Assembly: GCF_000614545.1 (NCBI RefSeq) | Contig: NZ_BAKW01000023.1 | Location: 1-44,298, forward strand | From: Asaia platycodi JCM 25414 | Lineage (GTDB): Bacteria > Pseudomonadota > Alphaproteobacteria > Acetobacterales > Acetobacteraceae | Length of the DNA stretch: 44,298 nt | Reading direction: 5' to 3' | Part shown: positions 18,221-28,088 of the stretch, one piece after another | How the letters are laid out: every line of letters begins with the position of its first letter | Position numbering within the stretch: position 1 is the first letter of the stretch | Program-made: the position numbers and the translations under genes | The notes under the pieces: generated by a model | Databases searched by the model: none | What the model was told of the DNA's origin: nothing | Seen by the model: the letters and a program-made list of their open reading frames with translations, nothing else

Positions 18221-19216
18221 TGGAGGCCTCCTCGACAAGACGCGAGCGCGTGCGGCTGCGCACAGAGAGCGCCGTGAGGCTGGTCGAGGCGAGTATGATC
18301 GCGCCGGTGATGATCTCGAAACAATAGGGCGAGATATCGAGCAAATTGAGCCCGTTCTGGATGATCGCCAGCATGAGGATGCCCAGCGTAATACCGCCAA
18401 TCGTACCAACACCGCCTAGGAGCGAGGCACCACCAAGCACAGCAGCCGAAAGCACCGAAAGCTCGGTGCCATAAAGCGCGTTCGGCACGGCCTCACCCAC
18501 ACGATTGGCCTGAACGAGCCCGGCCAATGCGGCCATGAACCCGGCAAAACCATAAGCGAAAAACTGCAACCGGGAGATATTCAGCCCGATACGCCGTGCG
18601 GCTTCGGCATTACCGCCCATGGCGTAAAGCTGCCGACCTGTCTTCGTGCGGTTGAGCAGCACCCAGCACAATCCGAGCGAGGCGATCATGACCACGATGG
18701 GCAGGGTGATACGCACCAGATCGCCCCCTGCCGTTTCGAACTGCAGAAAGGTGATCCGGTCGCTCCACCATTCGGGCAGATTATAAATCGAATGCCCACC
18801 CGTCGCGTACATCAGCAGGGCGAAATACACATTCATGGTGGCAATGGTGATGATGATCGAATTAACCCGCGCATAATGAATCAGCGTCGCATTGATAAAG
18901 CCGAGCAGCGTGCCGACGATCAGCCTGCCGGGATGACCAGCATAGGCGACAGTCCGAAACGCGTCGCCAGAAGTGCTGCCACATATTGCGCCACCGACGC
19001 CGTCGCCGCGAAGGAGATATCGATTCCGCCTGCGATCAGCACCACGAAAAGCCCGGTCGCCATGATGGCCTGGACCGCATAGCTTTCGGTGAGATCGATG
19101 AAATTGGAAATACTGAGAAAACTGGGTGTCGCGAGAGAAAGCGCGAGGACGAAAACCGCGATGACAGCGGCCAGCCAGAATTCCGGCCGGTTTCGCAGGG
19201 ATGAGAGATCAGGCAT
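18213..19216 (-). CDS. Sugar ABC transporter permease 1 (one apparent frameshift)
   Basis: A 334-residue inner-membrane permease of the RbsC family with the full signature VVLIAGGIDISFAATASVAQY and the C-terminal AAVLGGASLLGGVGTIGG. The ATG at 19216 follows GGAGGAG and overlaps the ATPase stop by eight bases. The frame breaks at 18924-18925, where a CCC (GGG on the coding strand) is read as CC; restored sequence reads VIPAGLIVGTLLGFINATLIH. Partner of the downstream permease. Confidence 0.9.
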
Positions 19217-20696
19217 AGATCCGCTCCTCCAGAGCCTGTTCGGTAATGAGAGACGGGCTGTATTCGCCAGCGATCCGTCCGTTGCGCATATGCAGGATGC
19301 GATCGCAGGTCGCAAAAAGCTCGATCATCTCATCGGAGATCACGAGAATGCCCACGCCCTGATCGCTCAACTCACGTATCAGCGCGTAAATACCTTCCTT
19401 GTTCTTGATATCGACACCAACCGTCGGGCTGTCGAGAATCAGGATTTTCGGGTGAGACGCCAGCCAGCGCGCCAGAATGACACGCTGCTGATTGCCGCCC
19501 GAAAGCGTATTGATGGCGTCTTCAACCGAGCTGAGCTTGATGTTCAGACGTGCTACCCAGTTTTTAGCGAGCTGCGTGCGTGACTCATCCGAAATCAGCC
19601 CAAAACGGTTCGCGAGTCCGGGCAGAACCGCAATATCCAGATTATCGACAATGGATTGCTCGGCATTGATCCCGAGATTCAGTCGATCTTCCGAAACATA
19701 GGCTATGCCTGCCGCCAGAGCGTCCTGATTGGTGCGAAAACGCCGCTCCTGCCCATGCACGATGAGCGCACCTGAATCCGGCTTCGTCATGCCGAAAAGC
19801 GAAAGGGCCAGTTCGGTGCGGCCTGCACCAAGCAGCCCGGTCAGACCGAGCACCTCGCCTTCATGCAGGGCAAGCGACACGTCATCATATTCGCCACGAC
19901 GGCTCAGATGACGCGCTTCAAGCACTACATCACGCGGCGCGCAGTCACGCGCGACATGATGGGAGGCGATCTCGATGCCAGTCATGAGATGAATCAATGT
20001 CCGCTGGTCGAGCGCAGAAGCCGGATAGGTGCCGACCATACGCCCGTCGCGCATGACCGTAATCCGCTCTGCAATGGCCGAAACCTCATCCAGACGATGC
20101 GAGACGAACACCACGGCGATGCCTGCTGCCGAGAGCTTGCGCACCAGATCGAGCAGACGGCGCACTTCTGCGCGTGTCAGTGAGGCTGTAGGCTCATCCA
20201 TGAAAATGAGACGGGCCGACCCAGCAAGACCGCGAGCGATGGCCACGATCTGGCGTTCGGCGATCGACAATGATTCAACTGGCAGATCGAGCGGCAGATC
20301 ATGACCGAGCCGGTCGAGGGTCTCGCGCGCCTTGCGCCTTATCGCGGCTTTCGGGCTGAAGCCACGCCCGAGATTGGCGTCGAACGCGATATTTTCGGCA
20401 ACGCTCAGATTGGGGAAAAGCGCCAGATCCTGAAACACGACCTGAATGCCCAGCGCCCGCGCCCGCATCGGGTCGAATGACAGGATTTCCTGACCCGCAA
20501 TGCGCATGTCGCCGCCTGCATCGGGCGCATGAACACCGGAAACTGCCTTGATGAGCGTCGACTTGCCGCATCCATTCTCGCCCACCAGGCAATGGATTTC
20601 GCCCTCACGCACATCCCAGTCGATGCCACGCAGGGCCTGGAAATTACCAAATGTCTTGAAGACATTCCGTAATTCCAGGAAGACGGGCGCTGTCAC
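19209..20696 (-). CDS. Sugar ABC transporter ATPase, two nucleotide-binding domains (RbsA/MglA family)
   Basis: A 495-residue cytoplasmic ATPase with two fused ABC domains. The first has Walker A GENGCGKST (residues 39-47), a Q-loop (VFQDLALFPNLSV), signature SIAERQ and Walker B LIFMDEPTAS. The second has a degenerate P-loop (GLLGAGRTELALSLFG), signature LSGGNQQ and LILDSPTVGVD, as is normal for this family, where the second site is partly inactive. The GTG start at 20696 overlaps the binding-protein stop by four bases (GTGA). It energises uptake through the two downstream permeases. Intact. Confidence 0.94.
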   Translation of the reverse strand: MTAPVFLELRNVFKTFGNFQALRGIDWDVREGEIHCLVGENGCGKSTLIKAVSGVHAPDAGGDMRIAGQEILSFDPMRARALGIQVVFQDLALFPNLSVAENIAFDANLGRGFSPKAAIRRKARETLDRLGHDLPLDLPVESLSIAERQIVAIARGLAGSARLIFMDEPTASLTRAEVRRLLDLVRKLSAAGIAVVFVSHRLDEVSAIAERITVMRDGRMVGTYPASALDQRTLIHLMTGIEIASHHVARDCAPRDVVLEARHLSRRGEYDDVSLALHEGEVLGLTGLLGAGRTELALSLFGMTKPDSGALIVHGQERRFRTNQDALAAGIAYVSEDRLNLGINAEQSIVDNLDIAVLPGLANRFGLISDESRTQLAKNWVARLNIKLSSVEDAINTLSGGNQQRVILARWLASHPKILILDSPTVGVDIKNKEGIYALIRELSDQGVGILVISDEMIELFATCDRILHMRNGRIAGEYSPSLITEQALEERIYA

Positions 20697-21708
20697 AGCC
20701 CGAGTGCCACCAGCTCGTCGATGCTCGATTTGTCGATAATCTGCATTTTCGGCGCGAGAATACTGCGCTGTGCCGGATCGACCTGCAACGCGCCGATATC
20801 CTTCATATCCATGCCATTGGTGATCGGCTTGTCAATGGCCAGCATGACGCCCAGACGCACGAGTGTCTGACCGGCCAGAAGCGGATTCCAGATATAGCCG
20901 CAGCGAATAGCGCCGGAACGAACATATTTCGCCCCCTGTCCCGGCGAAAAAGGCCCTACCACAGAAACGGTTTTGATCTTGCCTCGCGCATCGACGGCGC
21001 GCGCAGCGCCAATCGGGCCCTGCGATCCGAAAGCCACCACCCCGGTAAGATCGGGATGAGCGCGCAGTTGATCCATGACGGTGCGATAGCTGTCATCTAC
21101 GCTTTCACCGCAACCAAAGCGATCGCCGATGAGGTGCATGTCGGGATATTTTGCCTTTTGCAGCGCAATCGCCGCATCGGCGCGCATTTTATGCTGCGGC
21201 ACAGTCAGCGAGCCGACGATAATGATGTAACCGCCCTTGCCGCCCGTCGCTTTGGCGAGCGCCTCCATATGACGCTCGCCATCCGCAGCGGGGGTGGTGA
21301 ATTCGAGGTCCCATTCCGCGCCCTGCTGACCGGGGCTTTCATGGCTGATGACATGAATTCCGGCGGCACGGGCACGTTGCAGCACCGGCACCAGCGAGCT
21401 GGCATCATTGGGCACCACGCCGATGACATCGACTTTCCGAGCGATCAGATCCTCGATCGCACTGACCTGCTGGGCCGCATCGGCCTGCGTCGGCCCGATC
21501 ATCCAGGCGGTGCATCCTGCCTCTTTGCCCGCGCTCTGTATTCCGCGCTCCATGGCATTGAACCAGGGAATGCCGCCAATCTTGGCGACGATGGCGATTT
21601 TCTTTGGAGCTCCTCGGCAAAAGCCGATGACAGACGAGCAGAAGCGAAGGGCGCGAGGGCTGTAAGGCTGGCAGCGGCGCCAACGAAGCCGCGACGGGAT
21701 AGGATCAT
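20693..21708 (-). CDS. Periplasmic sugar-binding protein (one apparent frameshift)
   Basis: A restored length of 338 residues. A signal peptide with twin-arginine pattern (SRRGFVGAAASLTALA) ends near residue 30, followed by a type I periplasmic-binding fold (KKIAIVAKIGGIPWFNAMERG, then DVIGVVPNDASSLVPVLQRA and VISHESPG). It delivers a sugar to the ABC transporter encoded just downstream. The frame breaks near 21604, where one A of an A-run is missing between the signal region and the mature domain. The ligand is unknown; linkage to a ketose 3-epimerase-type enzyme suggests a rare ketose or polyol. Confidence 0.88.
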
Positions 21709-21790
21709 GGTCTCAACCTTTTCGGGTCGTCACGAGGCGCCGCACAGACGCTCTCATGACCAGGGGTGAGGCAGGAGAAAAAGTAAGAAG

Positions 21791-22672
21791 TCAGCGGTTC
21801 TGGCGGCCAAGCGCCTCGCGTGCAGATTTCATCTGCACATCGGTATAGGCCTTGGCATGAGCAGCCAGATCGCGACTGTCTTCCCAAAGATTGCGCCAGA
21901 TACCCAGAATGCCCTCAAGCGGCTGACCGACCACGGCGGAAGAGAAGGACTCGAACGTGATCGGCCCCTGATAATTGATGCTTTCCAGCGCACGGAAAAC
22001 GCTCGGGAAATCGACCGAGCCCGAGCCCAGATAGCCACGATGGGAGTCGCCGGTATGGAAATACCCCAGCAGATCGCCCGCCTCGCGAATGGCCTCGGCT
22101 GAATCGGCTTCTTCGATATTCATGTGATAGCAATCGAGATGCAGCTTCACATTCGGCATCTCGACTTTTTTCACATAGGCAATCGCCTGACGCGCCGTAT
22201 TGAGCACGTTGGATTCATAACGATTGACCACTTCCATACCCAGCGTAATGCCACTCGCCTGCGCCTTTTCGGCAACGCGACGCACGACCTCTATGGAGCC
22301 GCGGATACCGTCTGCCGTGACCGGCGTCGCGTATTTCTGAAAGGCCGAATAAAGAATACCGCAGACATGGGTAGCGCCCACATCGCGTGCGAGCGAAATA
22401 GCATCGAGCAGATGCGCCTCACCGCGCTTTGTGCGCTCGGCATCGCCCGACGAAATATCCATATCCGAGGTCAGGCCGAACGACATGGTAATGCCGAGCT
22501 TGTTGCGCTCGAGTTCGCGCAGGGTAGCAGGCACATCGAAAGCCTTGAGGTCCATCGTCGAGGCTTCGATCAGGTCGTAGCCAAGTTCGGCGGTCGAACG
22601 TATGGCCATGGCGGCGTCTTCGGGCGTCCAGCCAGCGGTCCAGACGAAAGCATGCAATCCAAGCTTGTTCAT
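21791..22672 (-). CDS. Tagatose/psicose 3-epimerase-type sugar isomerase
   Basis: A 294-residue TIM-barrel protein of the xylose-isomerase-like fold. It carries the full metal and catalytic set of the D-tagatose 3-epimerase group: E147 in GMEVVNRYE, D180 and H183 in LHLDCYHMN, H206 and R212 in HTGDSHRG, and E241 in TFESFSS. Such enzymes interconvert ketoses at C3 (psicose/fructose, tagatose/sorbose, ribulose/xylulose). The ATG at 22672 overlaps the LacI stop (ATGA) and has AGGA upstream. It is the only enzyme of this operon, so it presumably converts the imported sugar into one the cell already uses. Exact substrate cannot be read from sequence. Intact. Confidence 0.88.
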   Translation of the reverse strand: MNKLGLHAFVWTAGWTPEDAAMAIRSTAELGYDLIEASTMDLKAFDVPATLRELERNKLGITMSFGLTSDMDISSGDAERTKRGEAHLLDAISLARDVGATHVCGILYSAFQKYATPVTADGIRGSIEVVRRVAEKAQASGITLGMEVVNRYESNVLNTARQAIAYVKKVEMPNVKLHLDCYHMNIEEADSAEAIREAGDLLGYFHTGDSHRGYLGSGSVDFPSVFRALESINYQGPITFESFSSAVVGQPLEGILGIWRNLWEDSRDLAAHAKAYTDVQMKSAREALGRQNR

Positions 22673-23695
22673 GACATTTTTCCTGTTTTGGGAGCGGCGG
22701 TCGAACCGCGCACCGCGAGCGTGCAGGGCAATCTGACCTGCATGGGGGCGGTGCTTTCGCCCGCTATGCGATGCATGAGACGCGACCAGGCCTGAGCCCC
22801 ATTTCCTCCACCGGTTGACGAATGGCCGTGATGGGGGGGTGAGTGGCGCGCATCCACGCATAATCGTCGTATCCGACAAGCGACACGTCGCCGGGTACGG
22901 CACATCCGCTCTGGTGCAGGCAACGCAGCGCGCCCAGAGTAATGGAATTGGTAAGAGCAATCACGCAGTCGGGGCCTGATCGCCTTTGAGCACGGCCGTA
23001 AGCGCTTCGGGCCCTTCCTCGGCATGATGGCCGACTTCCAGAACCGTGGGAGCGGGCAACCCGGCCTGCGTGCAGAACGCAATGATACCCGCGCAGCGTT
23101 CGCGAATATTGGCGAGCGACAGGGTGGTAGCGACGACCAGAATTTTCCTGTGACCCAGGCCCGCGAGATAGGCCGCAGCCTCTGTAGCCGCCTGTTCGTT
23201 TTCGACCGCGATAGTATCCGCATTGCAGGAATGCGGTAGCCGGTCGAGCACGACATAGGGCACGCCGGTGGCATCGAGAAACGGCGCATCGGCAAAGAGA
23301 TCGTCATTGGGTAGAATAATCATGCCCGCAGGACGCCACGACAAAAGCGCCTTGAGCCGCGATGAGGCGAGCTGGGATTCCTCACCGGCGCTGGCTACGA
23401 TGATGTCGTAACCATCCTTTCGGGCGCAGTCTTCGAGACAGGCGATAATCGCCGTAAAAAACGGATTATCGAGGCTGGGTACCAGCACGCCAATAATACG
23501 ATTACGCCCCTCGCGCAGCTGCATGGCCGCCCTGTCAGGCAGGTAATTCAACCTGCTGATGGCCTCCTCGACACGCGCACGCACGGCATCCGACACATTT
23601 TTTCGGCTGCGCACGACGTTGGAGACGGTTGCCACAGAAACCTGCGCTTCCTCTGCGACATCGCGGATCGATACCTTGGCGGTCTTGCGTGACAT
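22669..23695 (-). CDS. LacI-family regulator of the sugar operon (two apparent frameshifts)
   Basis: A restored length of 342 residues. The N-terminal helix-turn-helix VSIRDVAEEAQVSVATVSNVV and hinge RVEEAISRLNYLPDRAA are classical LacI; the remainder is the sugar-sensing periplasmic-binding-like domain (IIGVLVPSLDNPFF, VALTN-type segment VIALTNSITLGAL, VGYDDYAWM). Two G/C runs are one base short: GGGG at 22971-22974 and CCCC at 22797-22800 (plus-strand bases). It is the first gene of its own operon, overlapping the epimerase start by four bases, and a perfect operator-like palindrome lies 16 bases upstream of its start. I infer autoregulated induction by the imported sugar. Confidence 0.9.
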
Positions 23696-23710
23696 GAGAC
23701 GCCCCTCAAT

Positions 23711-23728
23711 CGGTTAAACGTTTAACCG
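23711..23728. promoter_or_regulatory. LacI-type operator palindrome
   Basis: CGGTTAAACGTTTAACCG is a perfect 18-bp palindrome with a central CG, the typical form of LacI/GalR operators. It is 16-33 bases upstream of the lacI-type start codon, so bound repressor would block the operon promoter. Confidence 0.85.
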
Positions 23729-23937
23729 CGGCGCCAGACGTAAGATGAATCCAACGTGTCAGGGAAATGACGTTTCTGTTATTTTATGTCAGCCTCTCTT
23801 TCGACAGCCATCGCGGCACTCTCGTGGCGGCTTTTCCAGCCTGCCAGCGCCGCCCTTTTTCCCGTCAGCGCGACAGTCCTGAACAGGGGCTATCGTCACG
23901 ACTGCGAACCGCTAAAGCCGCCAGCACCCTCAAGGTC

Positions 23938-24921
23938 TTACGGCGTGTGGCAGTAGAGACGCACCCAGTCAGGCGGCTCCTGCTCAAGCCGTCCATCGAC
24001 CGCGATATGCCGCTCCTGTGCCCAGCGATAGCCCCACATGGGACCGAATTTGGTGGCGATTTTGGGCTCCTGCGCGAAAGCGGGGTCCGCTTGCGCCTGC
24101 GTCAGCGTGACGAAGCGATAATGCTGCTCTTTAAAGAGGGCGAGGATCTGGGGCAGAACCGCCGCATTCAGACGATTGCTGTGAAAAAGCATGACTGCCG
24201 GGATGTCTCGCCCCATGATTTTTTCATCGAGTGCCCGATAATACGGAATCTCGATGCGGGCATAAGCAACATAAGCCTGCCGTATGCGAGCCTCATCATC
24301 TGAACGATGCGTGGCATGAGCGCATTCATAAGCATCGTTGAAAAGATAGTCCTCAACGTCGATCGTGGTGGCGGCCTGTCTGTAACCGAGCCGTTTGACG
24401 ATCTCGGAAAAGGCAATACGTTTCGATTCCGTATCGCCTGCATGATTGAACGGAAAACGGAAGAAGTCGAGATGCCGCCCTGCCCGACGGGCAAGCGGTC
24501 CGATGCTCCGCTCGCCTTCCCGTATCTCATTCTCGAATCGGGCCGGGGTAAGCGTGTTGCTGTCAACATGATGCGCTGCATGATTGGCTAATACCAGAGC
24601 GCCCTGATTCCATTGAGCAAGTATATCGGTGCCGACCGTGCCCAAGGCCTGTACCTTGTCTTCATTGACGAAAGCCGTCACCGGGATGGCATCGCGGCGC
24701 AATATCGCCAGAATTGCCCTGTTGGCCATCAAGGCGTCGGCCTGGCTTTCCTCCTGCGAGGCACCCGCGTGCATGACATAAGGCAAATCATCGAAAGTGA
24801 TCGCCACCTTATGGGTCGGTTGCGCCGCCGCAAGGCCCTGCGTGCAGGGCAGAACGGTCGAACAGAGCAGCAAAGCCGGAAAAATTCTACGAAAATCGGT
24901 CTCTTTTTTCTTCTTCATCAT
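23938..24921 (-). CDS. Secreted polysaccharide deacetylase (NodB domain)
   Basis: A 327-residue protein with a basic N-terminus and a signal-like hydrophobic stretch (residues 12-33) ending LAAAQ. The NodB deacetylase domain shows TFDD (42-45, catalytic base and metal Asp), H114-x3-H118 (metal), RFPFNH (155-160) and the catalytic His in LFHSN (H247). Such enzymes remove N- or O-acetyl or related groups from polysaccharides or peptidoglycan in the envelope. The start is one of two adjacent ATGs with GAGGC upstream. It stands alone, between the sugar operon and the phosphatase pair. Intact. Confidence 0.85.
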   Translation of the reverse strand: MMKKKKETDFRRIFPALLLCSTVLPCTQGLAAAQPTHKVAITFDDLPYVMHAGASQEESQADALMANRAILAILRRDAIPVTAFVNEDKVQALGTVGTDILAQWNQGALVLANHAAHHVDSNTLTPARFENEIREGERSIGPLARRAGRHLDFFRFPFNHAGDTESKRIAFSEIVKRLGYRQAATTIDVEDYLFNDAYECAHATHRSDDEARIRQAYVAYARIEIPYYRALDEKIMGRDIPAVMLFHSNRLNAAVLPQILALFKEQHYRFVTLTQAQADPAFAQEPKIATKFGPMWGYRWAQERHIAVDGRLEQEPPDWVRLYCHTP

Positions 24922-25085
24922 GATGCCTCATGGGCCGGAAACCACGTGTCTTCGTGATTTTTCCGCACTCCGGACTCATTACGAAAACAGAATCAGGCAA
25001 TGGTGCGGCATGGAGAAGAAAAATACGGTCAGGACCGACATATCATCGAGCGTGAGGCCAGTCCTCACGCCCCTGTGCCGACATG

Positions 25086-25793
25086 TCAGGTCTGACTGAT
25101 GCTTGCCGGCAATTCATTGACCGTCACGACCCGCCAGACGCCGTTGATACGCTCCAGAATCGAGAGAGAAAGGTTCTGAATCGAGAAACGCAGGGCAGTA
25201 TCAGGATGCACATTCAACGCATGCGAGATTGCGGCACGAATAGCGCCCCCATGGCTCACCACCACAGTGTCCTGCCCTTCGCTGCGATCGGCCAGTTCAT
25301 CGAGTGCATGGCCGACACGGGCACAGACATCGAGCATGCTTTCACCGCCCGGCGGCTGCTCGGAAGCCGAAAGCGACCAGAAATTATGCGCCGTCTGACG
25401 CAGCTTCAACGGTAGTTCTTCATGCGGCAGATTATGCCACTCGCCCATGGATTGTTCGGTAAAGCGAGGCTCGATCGTCAGATTGCGGGCGCCATAACCC
25501 GCAGAAAAAATAGCGCGAGCCGTATCCTGAGCACGCTTGAGCGGCGAGACCACCCACTGCGCGTCATCCGGCAATCTGTAGCCCAGCGCGGTGTAATAAG
25601 GCACCTGCAAAGCCAGATGCTCGGAGCAAAGATCGACATCGAGCGCACCATAAACGCGCAGGCGCGCCGTTGCCTCGACAATGGCGTGACGGATCAGCCA
25701 GATGCGCGTCACACCTGACGGCAACTGCATGGAATCCAGAAAATGGCCATGCGCCTTCGGCTCGGTCGAAGAGGGCGTGTGTGACTGGGTCAT
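25086..25793 (-). CDS. Histidine phosphatase family protein
   Basis: A 235-residue enzyme of the phosphoglycerate-mutase/CobC-like histidine phosphatase superfamily. The phospho-acceptor motif is LIRHAIVEA (H36), the second catalytic His lies in VVSHGGAIRA, and a conserved Arg is in SPLKRAQDTA. Members remove phosphate from small molecules or proteins. The ATG at 25793 overlaps the stop of the upstream PLP enzyme by four bases (ATGA), so the two are translated together and likely act in one pathway. Substrate unknown. The 21 residues before the catalytic domain are a family-atypical polar extension. Intact. Confidence 0.85.
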   Translation of the reverse strand: MTQSHTPSSTEPKAHGHFLDSMQLPSGVTRIWLIRHAIVEATARLRVYGALDVDLCSEHLALQVPYYTALGYRLPDDAQWVVSPLKRAQDTARAIFSAGYGARNLTIEPRFTEQSMGEWHNLPHEELPLKLRQTAHNFWSLSASEQPPGGESMLDVCARVGHALDELADRSEGQDTVVVSHGGAIRAAISHALNVHPDTALRFSIQNLSLSILERINGVWRVVTVNELPASISQT

Positions 25794-27884
25794 GATACCA
25801 GAGACTTTCGCGAAGAATGGGAATGAGGCGCATAGCGCGGCACCGGATCGGCAGCTTCGAGCCGGTCCCAATTTGCAAGAATGAGAGAGATCTTGGCAAA
25901 GGCGCGACGTATATCGGCAAATTCGCGCGCAAGACGCGACTGATCTGTCAAACCTGCATGAGACGGCTCACCGGAAACCAGACGCGCCCCGGCACAGAGA
26001 CGCAAAGCCCCGGCATTCTCGCCCCCCAATGCCGGATGCGGCACGGGCACCGGCTGCCCCAGATGACAGAGCAACTCCGCCAGCGGCTCGCCCGCAATCC
26101 AGGGCGAGAGATCGGCATTGAGCCAGCGATGCAGGGCGCGGGCGCGCTCTAGCGCCAGGGGCTTTTCAGAGGTTTGCGGATCATCGACGAGAAAGGAGAA
26201 GACGGTCGGCACGACATCCCAGATTTCCTGGCCATCGATACGGGCACGGTCCAGAGACGGCACAGGCAGAAGGGTCAGAGCGGGATGAAGGGCAATCACA
26301 TCGCGCGCTGTAAACTCGAAGCGCCTCAGCGTCTCGACGATGCGCACCCGCGGCACTGCGGCAAAAGCCTCGCTTTCGGCGAGAGCTGCCTGCCAGCGCA
26401 GGGCCAGACCGAGATTGCCGTCGCGGGTCAGAGGCTCGGGCGCCCGCGTTGCCGGCCAGTCACACCGATTGAAATAGGCTGAAAGCCCTTCCGGCAGGGA
26501 AAATGCGGTCAGCGCCTCGACCTGGCTCTGCGGCAGCAGCACTGCGCCACAGAAAGGCGGCCCGGTCAGGAATTTGGACCCGGTCGTCATGACCATCATG
26601 CCGCTCCGCACCATCAGGCCTACACGCTCGGGCGCTAGACGCGCCTGACAGGCATCGACGACGAAGGTGAGCTGCTCGGGATAGAGACCTGCCAGTTCCT
26701 CCAGCAGAGCATGACATGGCCCTATCAGCGGTCTTGGACATGTCGAGCTGGTGCAAGATCACATGGCGGCCCTCGGCCACCTCGCGCATGACGCAACAGC
26801 GCACCTCGTCATCGAGCGCCGTTGCGTCTCTCGGCGATCCGTCCGGGTTGCGTATGGCGATACCGAGCAGGCGTGTCTGCTCCGGGAAGCCAGCGAGGTG
26901 GCGCGCCTTGTAGGCCGTGTTGCCGAGTGCCGTTTCAGCGGCGAAATGCCGCCCCTGCGCCGCAAGCGGCACGCCACTGCCGGTTTCATCCGGCGCGATC
27001 AGCACGTTGGTGATGGCTGCGCCCTTTGCCCGCATCAGACCCACAGCCAGAACTGCCAGCTCGCAATCGGTGCCGGAGGCAGCCAGAACGACATTATCCC
27101 GCGAGTCGAGACCGTAAAGCGCCGCCAGACCGTCTCTCACGGCAAGACAGGCAGCCTCGCGCGCGCGCGATGGCTGAGTGCCGTGCAGGGCATCCAGCAA
27201 ACAGGCCCGTCGGGCACGCTCTGCCCCCAGATAGCCACGCTCGGAGAGGGATGACGCTGTGGAAGACGAAAACGTGACGGCCCAGGGGCGCGGGCGATGC
27301 GAGCAGCCATAACGGTTCAGGCCGGTCTCGGGATCGATGCGCAGCCGCTCGTCGCCGCCATCGGCCATCAGATATTCCGCCGGTGCCAGACAGGGCCAGA
27401 GCGGCTTGAGCCGCGCCAGAAGCATGGCGGGCTCGACCACCGACACACAAGCCTCAGGACAGAACTGCGTCAGTTTGGGCCAGAGCGCTGTCACACGCGA
27501 TGCCGAAGGCGGCTGATCACCCGCGAAATCATGCAACCACTCCAGCCCGGCGGGCAATGCTGGTGTGTCGCAATCAAGCTGATGGAAAAGGGCCGCCACG
27601 CGTGCCGCCACGATGGCCGCCAGCGGGCGGTCATGCATGGGCAGACCCTGAAGCAGGAACCCCCATTCGAGCGCATAGCGCAGCAAGGTTGGCGCCATGT
27701 CCGGCCGCTCGAAGGCGATGGCGCCGAGAACGATGGCGTCGGCAGAGACTGTAAAGGGCAGATGAAGACGCGGCGAAAGATCGAAAACGATCCGATCCGA
27801 CAGGCTCTGCAGGTCCGGTCGGTCGAGCGCAGCCAACAAACTATCCGTCACTTTTTCTGCAAGCACGCGGCGCCATCCTGTCAT
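25790..27884 (-). CDS. Large PLP-dependent fold-type I enzyme, unrecognised (one apparent frameshift)
   Basis: A restored length of 698 residues. I do not recognise a characterised homologue. The N-terminal ~190 residues are helical and without known motif. From about residue 200 it resembles class-V-like PLP enzymes: a phosphate-binding AASGTDCEL, the cofactor Asp in FVVDACQAR and the Schiff-base Lys in TTGSKFLTGPPFCG (about residue 437). A C-terminal region of about 240 residues follows, longer than usual. The frame breaks at 26730-26731, where CCCC is read as CC; restored sequence reads DMSKTPLIGPCHALLEELAG. The ATG at 27884 lacks a clear ribosome site, so the start is uncertain. Overlap with the phosphatase start indicates coupled function. 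Confidence 0.7.
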
Positions 27885-28088
27885 GAAGAGGCGGCTTTAT
27901 AGCCCAGACTGCGTTGATCCCCAAATGAGGGCAGCCCATGAACAAGGCTGGGCCACCGGCCGTTCATCGACGAATTTCAGCTGTTCCGAGCCCTAAAACG
28001 CCCTTCACGTCACAATTATTAACGTAATTTATGGCGAGTGCGGTTCTGCCTCTGTACGCGCCGAAGCGAAGAAATCCGCCCCAGTCGA

